Shown here: piece after piece, positions 1 through 7,997 of the stretch | Layout of the letters: each line of letters begins with the position of its first letter | Numbering within the stretch: position 1 is the stretch's first letter | Origin: Amycolatopsis thermalba | Lineage (GTDB): Bacteria > Actinomycetota > Actinomycetes > Mycobacteriales > Pseudonocardiaceae | Direction of reading: 5' to 3' | NCBI RefSeq assembly: GCF_003385215.1 | Contig: NZ_PQHW01000012.1 | Span: forward strand, 1-64,000 | DNA length: 64,000 nucleotides | Notes under the pieces: model-generated | Told to the model about the DNA's origin: nothing | The model's input: only the letters and a program-made list of their open reading frames with translations | Databases searched by the model: none | Program-made: the position numbers and the translations under genes

Positions 1-1
1 C

Positions 2-127
2 ACCGAGGCGTTAGCGATCTGGAACATCCACTACAACTACCATCGACCACACACTGCTGCCGGAGATCAGCCACCCGCGACCCGGCTCCACACCGGCGTC
101 ACCAATGTCACGGCCTCATACAGCTAG
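2..127 (+). pseudogene. IS481-like transposase, C-terminal end (enters from the left edge)
   Basis: Forty-one codons are open from base 2 to a TAG at 125-127. The peptide contains YNYHRPH and ends HTGVTNVTASYS, matching the C-terminal tail of the DDE integrase core in IS481-family transposases, where a YNxxRPH motif follows the catalytic Glu. The N-terminal part with the DDE triad lies outside the window, so I cannot tell an intact element from a remnant. No terminal inverted repeat is recognisable after the stop. The next gene starts only 10 bases later, so the element sits directly against its 5' end and may have replaced its promoter. Confidence 0.7.
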
Positions 128-137
128 CTTTTCGGGC

Positions 138-845
138 ATGGCAGAGCTCGGGTACCTGACCGCGTTGCGCAGGGACGGCGGCCGCTTGGCGGAAGCGGTG
201 CGAGACCTGCGTGCGCCGGTGCCGGCGTGCCCGGGCTGGGACGTGGCCGAGCTGGTCTGGCACACCGGCGAGGTCCACTGGTTCTGGCAGCGGATCGCGT
301 CCGGGGCGGTTTCCGGTCCGGACGACTACCGGGAGCCGCCGCGGCCGGCGGAGGGCGAGCTGGTGGCCTGGTTCGCCGAGGGCGTCGAGGTGCTGGCGGG
401 CACCCTGTCGGCGCTCGATCCGGCCGAGCCCAGGTGGACGTGGGGCCGGCCGGACGCCGGGTTCATCCAGCGGCGGATGGCCCTGGAGACGGCGGTGCAC
501 TGCTGGGACGCGCTGTCGGCGGCGGGGCGGGACGAACCGGTCGAGCGGGAGCTCGCGGTGGACGGGATCGACGAGTTCCTCCGGTTCGTCCTCCCGGACG
601 CCCCGCCGGCCGGCTTGACCGACGTGCACCTGCACGCGACGGACGGTCCGGGCGAGTGGCTGGTCCGGCCGTCCGGCGCGGGCTGGTCGGTGACGAGCGA
701 GCACACGAAGGCCACGACGGCGGTGCGCGGCACGGCGTCGGACCTGCTGCTCCTGCTGTGGCGCCGGAAGGGCCCCGAAGACGTCGAGGTACTCGGTGAC
801 GCCGGGGCGCTGGAGGAGTTCGTCGATGTTTCTCAACTGAATTAG
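138..845 (+). CDS. Maleylpyruvate isomerase family, mycothiol-dependent enzyme
   Basis: The 235-residue product starts MAELGYLTALRRDG and carries the PACPGWDVAELVWHTG segment typical of the DinB-like N-terminal domain of mycothiol-dependent maleylpyruvate isomerase family proteins; His in WHTGEVHW and a later His (AVHCWD) would form the metal site. The second half matches the family's C-terminal domain. These cytosolic enzymes use mycothiol as thiol cofactor, but the substrate here is unknown. I chose the ATG at 138 because the family begins about there; the ATG at 105 would overlap the transposase. No clear ribosome binding site precedes either start. Confidence 0.75.
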   Translation: MAELGYLTALRRDGGRLAEAVRDLRAPVPACPGWDVAELVWHTGEVHWFWQRIASGAVSGPDDYREPPRPAEGELVAWFAEGVEVLAGTLSALDPAEPRWTWGRPDAGFIQRRMALETAVHCWDALSAAGRDEPVERELAVDGIDEFLRFVLPDAPPAGLTDVHLHATDGPGEWLVRPSGAGWSVTSEHTKATTAVRGTASDLLLLLWRRKGPEDVEVLGDAGALEEFVDVSQLN

Positions 846-1426
846 CGAAGCTGCCGCGACGAGCCGGCGTGCGCAAGGGGGCGCGCCCGGCTTCGCTCGG
901 CCTGGCGCGCACGTCGCCGGGCGCCCCGGCGACTGCGGCTGCGCGACTGCACGCGTCGGCTGGCACGGGTGGTTGGCTGGCCCGGGAGGGCGGCCGGTAC
1001 GGGTGGCCGGCTGGCACCAGTGGCTGGCTGGCACGGGTGGCCGGCCGGCACCGTTCCGCGATGGCCGGGGGCTGCGCTGCCCGCCACAGCGGGCTCGGCT
1101 CAGCCGGGGCCAGCCCGCTGGGTACAACTGCGCGACCGCACGCGGTCGGCCGGCATGGGTGGCCGGTCGGCACGGCTGGCCGGGCTGGCACCGCTGGCCA
1201 CCCGGCGCCCCTGGTCAGCCAGCACCGCCCGGCGATGGCCGCTGCGCTGCCCGCCACAGCAGACCCGGCCCAGCCGGGACCTCCGCCGGGCCGCCCCGGG
1301 AAGCTCGGCTCCCCTGCCGGCGCGGCACCCATCGGTGCCGTGTGCTTCTCAGCGCGTCCGGATACCGGTGAGGCCGGCGGCCCGCCCCAGCCGGGGCGGA
1401 AGCAACCCCGCCGGGCCGAGCGGCGC
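846..1426. repeat. Convergent intergenic region with 17-bp tandem repeats inside a duplicated block
   Basis: No convincing gene lies between the two convergent genes. Six units of a 17-bp repeat, consensus GGCTGGCACGGGTGGCC, start at 958, 975, 992, 1009, 1026 and 1043. Three more start near 1148, 1165 and 1182. Each cluster is preceded by GCGAC(T/C)GCACGCG (941 and 1130) and followed by CTGCGCTGCCCGCCACAGC (1072-1090 and 1242-1260), so a block of about 170-190 bp has been duplicated with divergence. Open frames on both strands here are low-complexity and look like by-products of GC content. Confidence 0.75.
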
Positions 1427-2179
1427 CTACGCGAACGGCCACCACCCCAGGATCGCCTCGGTCACCATCGCCGGCGCCTCCAACGGCGTCAGGTGCCCGG
1501 ACTGGGGCACGACCACCAGCTCGCCCTTGGGCAGGGACTCGGCCATGGCCTGGGCGGCATCCGGTGGGGTGAGGCCGTCCTGCTCGCCCACCACGACCAG
1601 CGCGGCCGCGGCGACGGCGGCCAGCAGCTCGGTGGCATCCGGGCGGTTGGCCATCGCGCGGGCGGCCCACGCCACGCCCGCCGCCTGTTGGCTGTCGACG
1701 AGGTCGCGCACCGTCTCCACCACGTCGGGGCGCGTCTCGCGGGTTTCGGCGCTGAGCAGGTTCGGCAGCATCGACTCGGCGAGCCAGCCGGTGACGCCCT
1801 CGGACTCCGCGCGCTTCGCCAGGTCCCGCCGGGCCTGGGCCGCCTCGGGCGAGTCCGCGGTCGCCTTCGTGTCGATGAGGACCAGGCCGGCGACGCGCTC
1901 GGGCGCGGCGCGCAGCACGGCCATGGTCACGTAGCCGCCCATGGAGCAGCCGCCGAGCACGACCTGCTCCAGGTCGAGCTTGTCCAGCAGGGCGATCACG
2001 TCCCGGGCCGCGTCCTCCAGACCGGGTTCGCGGCTGGTGCCGGGCAGCGGCGTCCGTCCGAGGCCCCGCTGGTCGGGCGTGATCAGGCGGTGCCGCGTGG
2101 TGAGTCCGTCACGCATGGGGTTCCACATGCGCGCGTCCACCGGGAAGGCGTGGAGGAGAACCAGGGGAAGATCAGCCAT
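1427..2179 (-). CDS. Alpha/beta hydrolase
   Basis: A 250-residue alpha/beta hydrolase with the full triad: HAF oxyanion loop near residue 10, nucleophile elbow GCSMGG with Ser79, acidic residue in GEQDGLTPP and His in SGHLTPLE. The cap and order of motifs match the 3-oxoadipate enol-lactonase/haloperoxidase-like branch, but no substrate can be assigned. The start chosen is the ATG at 2179, where homology to the family (MADLPLVLLHAFPVD) begins; the frame runs open much farther upstream but that part is the antisense of the acetyltransferase gene. Divergent from the acetyltransferase with a 39-bp gap. Confidence 0.85.
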   Translation of the reverse strand: MADLPLVLLHAFPVDARMWNPMRDGLTTRHRLITPDQRGLGRTPLPGTSREPGLEDAARDVIALLDKLDLEQVVLGGCSMGGYVTMAVLRAAPERVAGLVLIDTKATADSPEAAQARRDLAKRAESEGVTGWLAESMLPNLLSAETRETRPDVVETVRDLVDSQQAAGVAWAARAMANRPDATELLAAVAAAALVVVGEQDGLTPPDAAQAMAESLPKGELVVVPQSGHLTPLEAPAMVTEAILGWWPFA

Positions 2180-2218
2180 ACCCGAGATTGTGCTGGACCA
2201 GCGCGATACCGTCGCCAG

Positions 2219-2728
2219 GTGAGCGTCGAGTGGCGGGAGATCCGCACGGACCGCCTCTTGCTGCGGCCGTTGGGCCCGCAGGACCGGGACGACGTCGTCG
2301 AGATCCAGACCGATCCGCGGACCAACCGCTACCACCCCGCGCCGCCCGGCCCGGAGGAGACCGAGGTCAAGCTCACGGCCTGGCTCGAGCACTGGAAGGC
2401 TCACGGGTTCGGCTACCTGGCGGTGGTGCCGCTCGACACCGGTGAAGTGGCGGGCATCGGCGGGCTGCAGCACCTGGAGTTCGGCGGCGCCCGGCTGCTG
2501 AACCTCTACTACCGGTTCCGGCCCGAGGCGTGGGGCCGCGGGTACGCGACGGAGATGGCCCGGGCGGTGATCGACTGGGCCGAGCGGGAGCTGCCCGAAC
2601 TCCCGGTGCAGATCAGCGTGAACATCGCGAACGAGCCGTCGCTGCGGGTCGCCGAGCGGCTCGGGTTCACCGCCTACACCGAGACGTTCTACGACGGCGC
2701 GGTGTCCCGCCACTTCCGGAAGCTCTAG
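2219..2728 (+). CDS. GNAT family N-acetyltransferase
   Basis: A 169-residue RimJ/RimL-type acetyltransferase. It begins with the family signature IRTDRLLLRPL and carries the acetyl-CoA pyrophosphate-binding loop as RPEAWGRGYATEM near residue 100, followed by NEPSLRVAERLGF, the conserved helix that positions the cofactor. The target amine (protein N-terminus, antibiotic or small molecule) is not predictable. The GTG at 2219 is chosen because the fold begins immediately after it and an upstream extension would run into the divergent hydrolase. Its stop overlaps the convergent zinc-ribbon gene by four bases. Confidence 0.85.
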   Translation: MSVEWREIRTDRLLLRPLGPQDRDDVVEIQTDPRTNRYHPAPPGPEETEVKLTAWLEHWKAHGFGYLAVVPLDTGEVAGIGGLQHLEFGGARLLNLYYRFRPEAWGRGYATEMARAVIDWAERELPELPVQISVNIANEPSLRVAERLGFTAYTETFYDGAVSRHFRKL

Positions 2729-3024
2729 AACCGCTTCCGCGTCGGGCCGCGGCGGTCGCGGGCCTGCCAGCAGGCACGGTGCCAGTGCCTGCGGTCGGTG
2801 ATCGAACCCAGTTCGCCGGCGGGCCAGGCCACCACGTGCGGGACGCCGGGCTGGATCTCGTGGTCGCAGCCCGGGCAGCGGTACACCTTGGTCGCGTGGC
2901 TGCCCGGCACGCTGCGCACGAGCCAGTCACCGTCCGGACCGGACTCGGCGCGCGCCCAACCGGAAGCCGCCCCGGCGCGGTCGGCGTCGGGGCGGCCACG
3001 GTGTTGTCGGTTGCGGCGCGGCAC
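2725..3024 (-). CDS. Small zinc-ribbon protein of unknown function
   Basis: A 99-residue, Arg-rich protein conserved in actinomycetes and often labelled ATP/GTP-binding protein without visible nucleotide motifs. It holds a metal-ribbon arrangement: CPGCDHEIQPGVPH followed about 30 residues later by HWHRACW, so two Cys plus His/Cys could bind one zinc. This resembles HNH-like or treble-clef knuckles, but the catalytic residues of an HNH nuclease are not clear. No partner is implied by the neighbours: it converges with the acetyltransferase and lies 16 bases from the stop of the MFS gene. Confidence 0.6.
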   Translation of the reverse strand: MPRRNRQHRGRPDADRAGAASGWARAESGPDGDWLVRSVPGSHATKVYRCPGCDHEIQPGVPHVVAWPAGELGSITDRRHWHRACWQARDRRGPTRKRF

Positions 3025-3040
3025 CCGGCCACGGTATCGC

Positions 3041-4474
3041 CTACGCGGTGCCGTCGGCCTTGCGGCGGAAGGTGAGTGCCACCACGAAGGCCAGGCACGC
3101 GATCACCATCGAGCCGGTGAAGGCGGCGGTCATCCCGGTGACGAGCACCTCGTGCGGCGAGCCGGTCGCGGTGCGCGTCGCGGTGCCGAAGATGGTGACC
3201 ACGATGGCCAGGCCGAGCGTCGAGCCGGTCTGCTGCATCGTCTGCAGCACACCGCCCGCCGCACCGGCGTCCCGCGCCGGGACGCTGCTCATGATGATCA
3301 CGTTGAGCGGTGAGAACGCCAGCCCCATGCCCAGTCCCATCAGGATCGTGGGGCCGAGCAGGCCGGGCAGGTACGTGGTGCCGGTGGCGAGCTGCGTCAG
3401 CCACGCCATCCCGGCGATCATCGACAGGGTCCCGGCGATCGCGACGGGCTTGGGCCCGAACCGGGGCAGCAGCCGCGGGATGGCCCGGCTCAGCGCGAAC
3501 ACCAGCACCGCCATCGGCAGGAACGCAAAGCCCGTGCCGAGCGCGTTCATCCCCCGCACGTCCTGCAGGTACTGGGTCATGAAGAAGAACATCGACATGC
3601 CGGCCATCGGCCCGAGGAAGAAGTTGGCGTAGGCGGCGGCGCGGTTGCGGTCGGCGAACAGCCGCAGCGGCAGCAACGGCTCGGCGGTGCGGGCCTCGAC
3701 GGCGAGGAACACGCCGATCAGGACCACACCGGTGATCAGCGAGACCATCGTCAGCGTGCCCGTCCAGCCCGATTCGGCGGCGCGGATGAATCCGTAGACC
3801 AGTGCCGCGACCCCGGCCGTCCCGGTCACCGCGCCGGGCAGGTCGAGCCGTGGTCGCTGCCGGGGTGGTTCCACCACGAACCGGGCGGCCAGAGCGGCCA
3901 CGACCAGCCCGAACGGCACGTTGATGAACAGCACGGCCCGCCACGACAGCCACTCGGTGAGCAGCCCGCCGAGGATGAGACCGACCGCGAACCCGGCGCT
4001 GGACATGCCGGAGAACAGGGCCAGCGCCCGCACCCGGGCCCGGGGTTCGGTGATGGTCGTGGTGAGCAGGGCCAGCGTGCTCGGCCCCGCGGCGGCGGCG
4101 CCGAGGCCCTGCGCGACCCGGGCGACGATCAGCCATTCGGCCGAACCGGCCAGACCGCCGGCGAGCGAGGCGGCGGTGAACAGCAGCACACCGCCGATGA
4201 ACATCCGTTTGCGGCCGAACAGGTCGCCGGCGCGTCCGCCGAGCAGCAGCAGACCACCGAAGACGAGGGTGTAGCTCGACATCACCCAGCTCAGCGAGGC
4301 CGCGGTGAACCCGAGGTCCGCCTGGATGCGGGGCAGCGCGACGTTCATGACGGTGATGTCGAGGACGATCATCAGCTGGCAGGTGAGCAGGGTTGCCAGC
4401 ACCACGCCGGGGCGTGGCCGCGCCGCGGTCGCGGCGACAGCCGTGCCGGACGCGGGCAGCGTTGTCTCAGGCAA
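3041..4474 (-). CDS. MFS drug efflux transporter, DHA2 (14-helix) family
   Basis: A 477-residue integral membrane protein with 14 hydrophobic segments. LDITVMNVALPRI in helix 1 is the DHA2 motif, GGRAGDLFGRKRMF between helices 2 and 3 is the MFS motif A, and SSAGFAVGLILGG in helix 5 is the antiporter motif C. It should expel hydrophobic or cationic compounds in exchange for protons. I chose the TTG at 4474 because GGAG lies five bases upstream of it; the frame remains open upstream but that would include the operator DNA. It is divergent from a TetR regulator, so substrate-induced derepression is the likely control. Confidence 0.88.
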   Translation of the reverse strand: MPETTLPASGTAVAATAARPRPGVVLATLLTCQLMIVLDITVMNVALPRIQADLGFTAASLSWVMSSYTLVFGGLLLLGGRAGDLFGRKRMFIGGVLLFTAASLAGGLAGSAEWLIVARVAQGLGAAAAGPSTLALLTTTITEPRARVRALALFSGMSSAGFAVGLILGGLLTEWLSWRAVLFINVPFGLVVAALAARFVVEPPRQRPRLDLPGAVTGTAGVAALVYGFIRAAESGWTGTLTMVSLITGVVLIGVFLAVEARTAEPLLPLRLFADRNRAAAYANFFLGPMAGMSMFFFMTQYLQDVRGMNALGTGFAFLPMAVLVFALSRAIPRLLPRFGPKPVAIAGTLSMIAGMAWLTQLATGTTYLPGLLGPTILMGLGMGLAFSPLNVIIMSSVPARDAGAAGGVLQTMQQTGSTLGLAIVVTIFGTATRTATGSPHEVLVTGMTAAFTGSMVIACLAFVVALTFRRKADGTA

Positions 4475-4539
4475 GAAGACTCCATCGGAAGAGGGCGAAA
4501 AAAACGGACAAGCTCTCCGCTTCGATGGAGCTAGCATAT

Positions 4540-4587
4540 GGAGAAGGTCTCCGGTTGCGCAAGAGTATCCGGAGAATGTGTCCGGTT
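4540..4587. promoter_or_regulatory. Two copies of a 17-bp palindromic operator between pump and TetR gene
   Basis: GGAGAAGGTCTCCGGTT at 4540-4556 and GGAGAATGTGTCCGGTT at 4571-4587 match at 15 of 17 positions, and each contains an inverted repeat (GGAGA/TCTCC, and CCGGA/TCCGG when 4569 is included). Their starts are 31 bp apart, close to three helical turns, so both would face the same side of DNA. Position and geometry fit cooperative TetR dimers repressing both divergent genes. Confidence 0.7.
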
Positions 4588-4601
4588 TTGAGGTGAGGCG
4601 C

Positions 4602-5165
4602 ATGACAGCACCGCGGCCGATGCGGGCTGACGCACGGCGCAACTACGAGCGGATCCTGAACACCGCACGCGAGGCGTTCCTGGAGCACGGGCCGGACGCC
4701 CCGCTGGACGACATCGCGCGGCGGGCGGGCGTCGGGGCGGGCACCCTCTACCGGCACTTCCCGACTCGGGAGACACTGGTCGAGGCCGTCTACCGCGACG
4801 ACATCGAGCGGCTCAGCGCGGCCGCGCACCGGTTGCTGGCGGAGTACGAGCCGTCGGAAGCGCTGAACCGGTGGATGCGCGAGCAGGTCGCCTTCGTGCT
4901 GCACAAGCGCGGGCTGGCAGCCACGCTGAAGGCCGCGATGGACCGGGATTCGGACACGTTCGCCCTGTGCAAGGCGATGATGAACGAGGCCGCGGCGGCA
5001 GTGCTCAAGCCGGCGCAGGAGACGGGCGCCGTGCGCGCGGACGTGCGGCCGCGAGACCTGCTGCTGCTCGGCCACGGGGTGTCCATAGCGGCGGAGGGCA
5101 ACGACGAAACGGCGGAGCGCCTGCTCACGGTGATGCTGGACGGCCTCCGGCAGCCGAAAACCTGA
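4602..5165 (+). CDS. TetR family transcriptional repressor
   Basis: A 187-residue regulator. The N-terminal helix-turn-helix runs from ARRNYERILNTAREAF through DDIARRAGVGAGTLYRHFPTRETLVEAVY, the standard TetR DNA-binding block, followed by a divergent all-helical ligand domain. The ATG at 4602 has GAGG nine bases upstream. It is divergent from the DHA2 efflux gene and separated from it by a pair of palindromes that are its probable binding sites, which makes it the likely local repressor of that pump and of itself. The inducer is unknown. Confidence 0.88.
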   Translation: MTAPRPMRADARRNYERILNTAREAFLEHGPDAPLDDIARRAGVGAGTLYRHFPTRETLVEAVYRDDIERLSAAAHRLLAEYEPSEALNRWMREQVAFVLHKRGLAATLKAAMDRDSDTFALCKAMMNEAAAAVLKPAQETGAVRADVRPRDLLLLGHGVSIAAEGNDETAERLLTVMLDGLRQPKT

Positions 5166-5468
5166 GCCGGCGGCGCACGATCGCGACCGGGCCGAACCGC
5201 GCCACTGTGCGGCCGCGAGCACGGCCAATCCCACCGCTCCGCGACCGCACCAACTTCACCACCACATCACCGCGATCGGGCCAGCCCACACGCAGGACCG
5301 CGACCAGGCCCGAACCCCTCCGCTGCAGGACCGCGGCCAAGCCCGACCTCACCACCGCGCCACCACGAGCCCGACCACCTCAGCAATGCGCGATCGTCAC
5401 CGGGCCCAAACCCCACCACCGCGAGCAGGCCCAGCCTCACCACCGCACCACGACGAGCACAACGCACC
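5166..5468. repeat. Convergent intergenic region with degenerate 33- and 88-bp repeats
   Basis: No gene is apparent. GCAGGACCGCG(A/G)CCA begins at 5292 and again at 5325 (33 bp apart). CCTCACCACCGC begins at 5347 and 5435, and CTCAGC..TGCGCGATCG begins at 5379 and 5468, giving an 88-89-bp unit in two copies. The second copy runs into the last codons and stop of the phosphatase gene, so the duplication involved its 3' end. Confidence 0.6.
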
Positions 5469-6593
5469 TCAGCGGTGCGCGATCGCGAGTGGGACCAGCT
5501 GCTCGGCCGGTGTCAGGGAGCCGTGCTGGCCGATCAGCGCGGACTCCAGCGGCTCGGCGGTCCGGCGCAGCATCCCGAAGTCGTCCCGGGCGGCGGCGAT
5601 CACGTCGCCGAAACGGGGGCGCACCCGGTCGCTCACGCGTGGGCCCAGCCAGCCCGCGGCGATCGCCTCGTCGCGGCGGGCCACCCAGGCCCGCTCCCCC
5701 AGCACCGCGCACCAGGCAGCCAGCACGTCCTCCGTCGCGCCGGGCTCGGTGTACACGTTCCGCACCCGCGGGTCCCCGCCCAGCGCACGCACCCCCGCCT
5801 GCAACTCGGGCGTCGCGTCGAAGTCGATCACGTTCTCGTCCAGCGCGACCATCCCGTGGTCGGCCACCACCGCCAGCAGCCGTCCGGGCGGCAGACCGTC
5901 CACAAGCGACTCGACGAGCCGGTCGACCTGCCGCAGCTGCATCACCCACGCCGGCGAGCCCGGCCCGTAGCGGTGACCGAGCTCGTCGAGCTGGCTGTGG
6001 TAGGCGTAGCAGAAACCAGGCGACTCGCGCAGGGTCCGCAGCGTCTCCGCGGCCAGGTCGCCCATCGCGTACACGCCGCGGTAGGTCCCGCCCCGCTGCA
6101 CCGCCCTGGTCAGTGGCGACTTCGCGAACTTGGCGTCGGACACCACCACCGCCTCGACGCCCGCCGCGGCCGCGCGCTCGAAGGTCGTGGGCAGCGGCTG
6201 CACGTCCTCCGGCCGCAGGTCCAGCTCGCCACCGCCCGGATGCTCGCGCCACCGCAAGGCGTTGAGCACCCCGCAGCCCGGCACCTCGAACGTGTACCCC
6301 GCCATGCCGTGCTCACCGGACGCCAGCCCGGTCCCGATCGCGGCCAGCCCGGCGACCGTCGTCGACGGGCAGCCCACGGTCAGCGTCGCCCGCGCGAGCT
6401 CGGCGAGCACCGGCGCGTCGGCGGCGTGGTCACGCAACAGCTCGGCGCCCAGACCGTCGATCAGCAGGACGCAGGCGCCCGCGGACTCGGGCAGGTCGAG
6501 CGTGTTGACACACCCGCGCACACCCAAGGTCGCGAGGACGGAAGGCACCACGTCGGCAAGATGCCCCTGGCCGGACAGCGTCGGCAGCTCCAC
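5469..6593 (-). CDS. Alkaline phosphatase superfamily protein (nucleotide pyrophosphatase/phosphodiesterase type)
   Basis: A 374-residue protein of the NPP-like branch. Metal-binding and catalytic elements are visible in order: LLIDGLGAELL with the first Asp, the Thr nucleophile in GCPSTTVAGL, YHSQLDELGHRYG with Asp/His ligands, LAVVADHGMV with the Asp-His pair, and the last His in GQHGSLTP. It should hydrolyse phosphodiester or pyrophosphate bonds using two metal ions, usually zinc. No signal peptide is seen, so it may act in the cytosol. The GTG at 6593 is chosen because homology starts there; no strong ribosome site precedes it. The 3' end overlaps a repeat unit. Confidence 0.8.
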   Translation of the reverse strand: MELPTLSGQGHLADVVPSVLATLGVRGCVNTLDLPESAGACVLLIDGLGAELLRDHAADAPVLAELARATLTVGCPSTTVAGLAAIGTGLASGEHGMAGYTFEVPGCGVLNALRWREHPGGGELDLRPEDVQPLPTTFERAAAAGVEAVVVSDAKFAKSPLTRAVQRGGTYRGVYAMGDLAAETLRTLRESPGFCYAYHSQLDELGHRYGPGSPAWVMQLRQVDRLVESLVDGLPPGRLLAVVADHGMVALDENVIDFDATPELQAGVRALGGDPRVRNVYTEPGATEDVLAAWCAVLGERAWVARRDEAIAAGWLGPRVSDRVRPRFGDVIAAARDDFGMLRRTAEPLESALIGQHGSLTPAEQLVPLAIAHR

Positions 6594-6650
6594 GGCACCA
6601 GCTTGGCAGGAAGGTGGCTCCGGACGCACGCCGTGCCGGATAATGACGAC

Positions 6651-6857
6651 ATGCCGACCTACGCCTACCGCTGTCGCGAATGCACCGGCACCTTCGAGGT
6701 GAACCGGCCGATGAGCGAGTCGAGCGCGCCCGCGACCTGCCCCGAGGGACACACGGACACGGTCAAGCTGCTCACGACCGTCGCGCTCACCGGGTCGGCC
6801 GCCGGCGCGCCCGCGGGCGGCGGCTGCTGCTGCGGCGCCTGCGGCTGCGGTCACTGA
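6651..6857 (+). CDS. FmdB-type zinc-ribbon regulator-like small protein
   Basis: A 68-residue protein beginning MPTYAYRCRECTGTFEV, the FmdB family signature. Cys8, Cys11, Cys30 and His34 can make the zinc ribbon. The tail is a Gly/Cys run (GGGCCCGACGCGH) that may add a second metal site. The family takes its name from a putative regulator of formamidase in Methylophilus, but most members have no proven role. It is divergent from the phosphatase gene with a 57-bp gap and is followed by a tandem repeat array. Confidence 0.8.
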   Translation: MPTYAYRCRECTGTFEVNRPMSESSAPATCPEGHTDTVKLLTTVALTGSAAGAPAGGGCCCGACGCGH

Positions 6858-6917
6858 GTGGTGTAGTCCGCGAAGCCCTGCCCCGTCAGTCGTTCGGCGC
6901 GCGACGGGCTCGCGCGG

Positions 6918-7293
6918 TGTGGAACTCGCGGGCTAGCGCGCGGATTCACGGCGCGGGAGCGCGGAACTCGCGCGCGAATGTGGGAGTAGCGGCAGGAGCG
7001 CGGAACTCGCGGCACCGAGTGTGGGACTCGCGGCAACGCAACGTGGAACTCGCCCGCCCGAACGTGAGACTCGCGGGCCGAAACGTGAGACTCGCGGGCC
7101 GAAACGTGGGACTCGCGGGCTGGAGCGTGGAACTCGCGCGCCGGGAGGTGGGACTCGCCCGCCCGAACGTGGAACTCGCGCGCCGGAACGTGGAACTCGC
7201 ACGGGCGAACGTGGGACTCGCGCGTCGGGAGGTGGGACTCGCCCGCCCGAACGTGGGACTCGCGGCACCGCAACGTGGGACTCGCAGCGCCGA
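6918..7293. repeat. 21-bp tandem repeat array, locus 1
   Basis: The space between FmdB and dhaM is occupied by a tandem array with an exact 21-bp period. The anchor CGTGG(G/A)ACTCGC recurs at 7042, 7063, 7084, 7105, 7126, 7147, 7168, 7189, 7210, 7231, 7252 and 7273, with more degenerate units continuing the same phase back to about 6918 (roughly 18 in all). The complement of the core is GCGAGTCCCACGTTC. Because 21 is a multiple of three and the DNA is GC-rich, several frames are open, but substitutions between units are not synonymous in any frame, so I treat it as noncoding. Confidence 0.9.
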
Positions 7294-7322
7294 GTGGGCT
7301 CGCGGGTACCGGGGTGTGGGGC

Positions 7323-7997
7323 TCAGGCGGGTTCGCCGAAGTTGTCTTCCACCAGCTCCTGCACCACGCGCAGCGCCTCGGCCGCCTGGGGGCCTCCCGC
7401 GCGCACCTGGATCCGGTCGCCCTTGCGCGCGCCCAGCGCCATCAGCGCCAGCACGCTGTGCGCGTCCGCCTCCTGGTCGCCCAACCGCACACTCACCTCG
7501 GCCTCGATCGCGGCCAGGCTGCGCGCCAGCACCGCCGCGGGGCGGGCGTGCAGGCCGACCTCGTTGGTCAGCGTCAGCTCCACCGAGTCCCCCGCCGGCT
7601 CGGTCGCCGCGCCCAGTTCCGGGGGTGCGCCCGCCGCGGCCGCCGCCTCCAGGACCCCCGCCCGGTCCGCCCCGTTCTGCGCCGCGACCGCCGCCGCGAT
7701 CGTGCCCTCCACCAGCGGCGCGTCCGCGACGACGACCGCCTCCGGGTCGGCCAGCGACTCGACCGCCAGCTCCGCCGTCATCTGCGCGCTGCCCAGGTCG
7801 TAGAGCAGCACGACGCCGGACCCGGAATCGGCGCGCTGGACGGCCGCGACCACCGAGTCGTAGTCCGTCCCGATTCCACCGTCGGGCAGCCCGCCCGCGG
7901 GCACGATCGTCACGTCGGGCGCCATCTGCGCGGCGACCTCGGCGACCCCTTCGGCGAGCTTCGCGCTGTGCGACACCAGCACCAGTCCGACGCTCAT
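7323..7997 (-). CDS. dhaM: Dihydroxyacetone kinase phosphoryl donor subunit DhaM (EIIA-HPr fusion)
   Basis: A 224-residue two-domain protein. Residues 1-130 are the EIIA-Dha domain with the active His10 in LVLVSHSAKLAEG; residues 137-224 are an HPr domain with the active His150 in EVGLHARPAAVLARS. It passes phosphate from PEP via enzyme I to DhaL-ADP. The EI domain present in E. coli DhaM is absent, so an external enzyme I (ptsI) is required. The ATG overlaps the dhaL stop by four bases (ATGA), so the two are translationally coupled. Confidence 0.92.
   Translation of the reverse strand: MSVGLVLVSHSAKLAEGVAEVAAQMAPDVTIVPAGGLPDGGIGTDYDSVVAAVQRADSGSGVVLLYDLGSAQMTAELAVESLADPEAVVVADAPLVEGTIAAAVAAQNGADRAGVLEAAAAAGAPPELGAATEPAGDSVELTLTNEVGLHARPAAVLARSLAAIEAEVSVRLGDQEADAHSVLALMALGARKGDRIQVRAGGPQAAEALRVVQELVEDNFGEPA

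Noticed and set aside
869-2728. Long plus-strand frame of 619 codons
   Set aside because: It merges repeat DNA, the antisense of the alpha/beta hydrolase and the true acetyltransferase; only the last 169 codons are real.
6918-7293. CRISPR array
   Set aside because: Units are contiguous 21-mers without unique spacers, and no cas genes are in the window.
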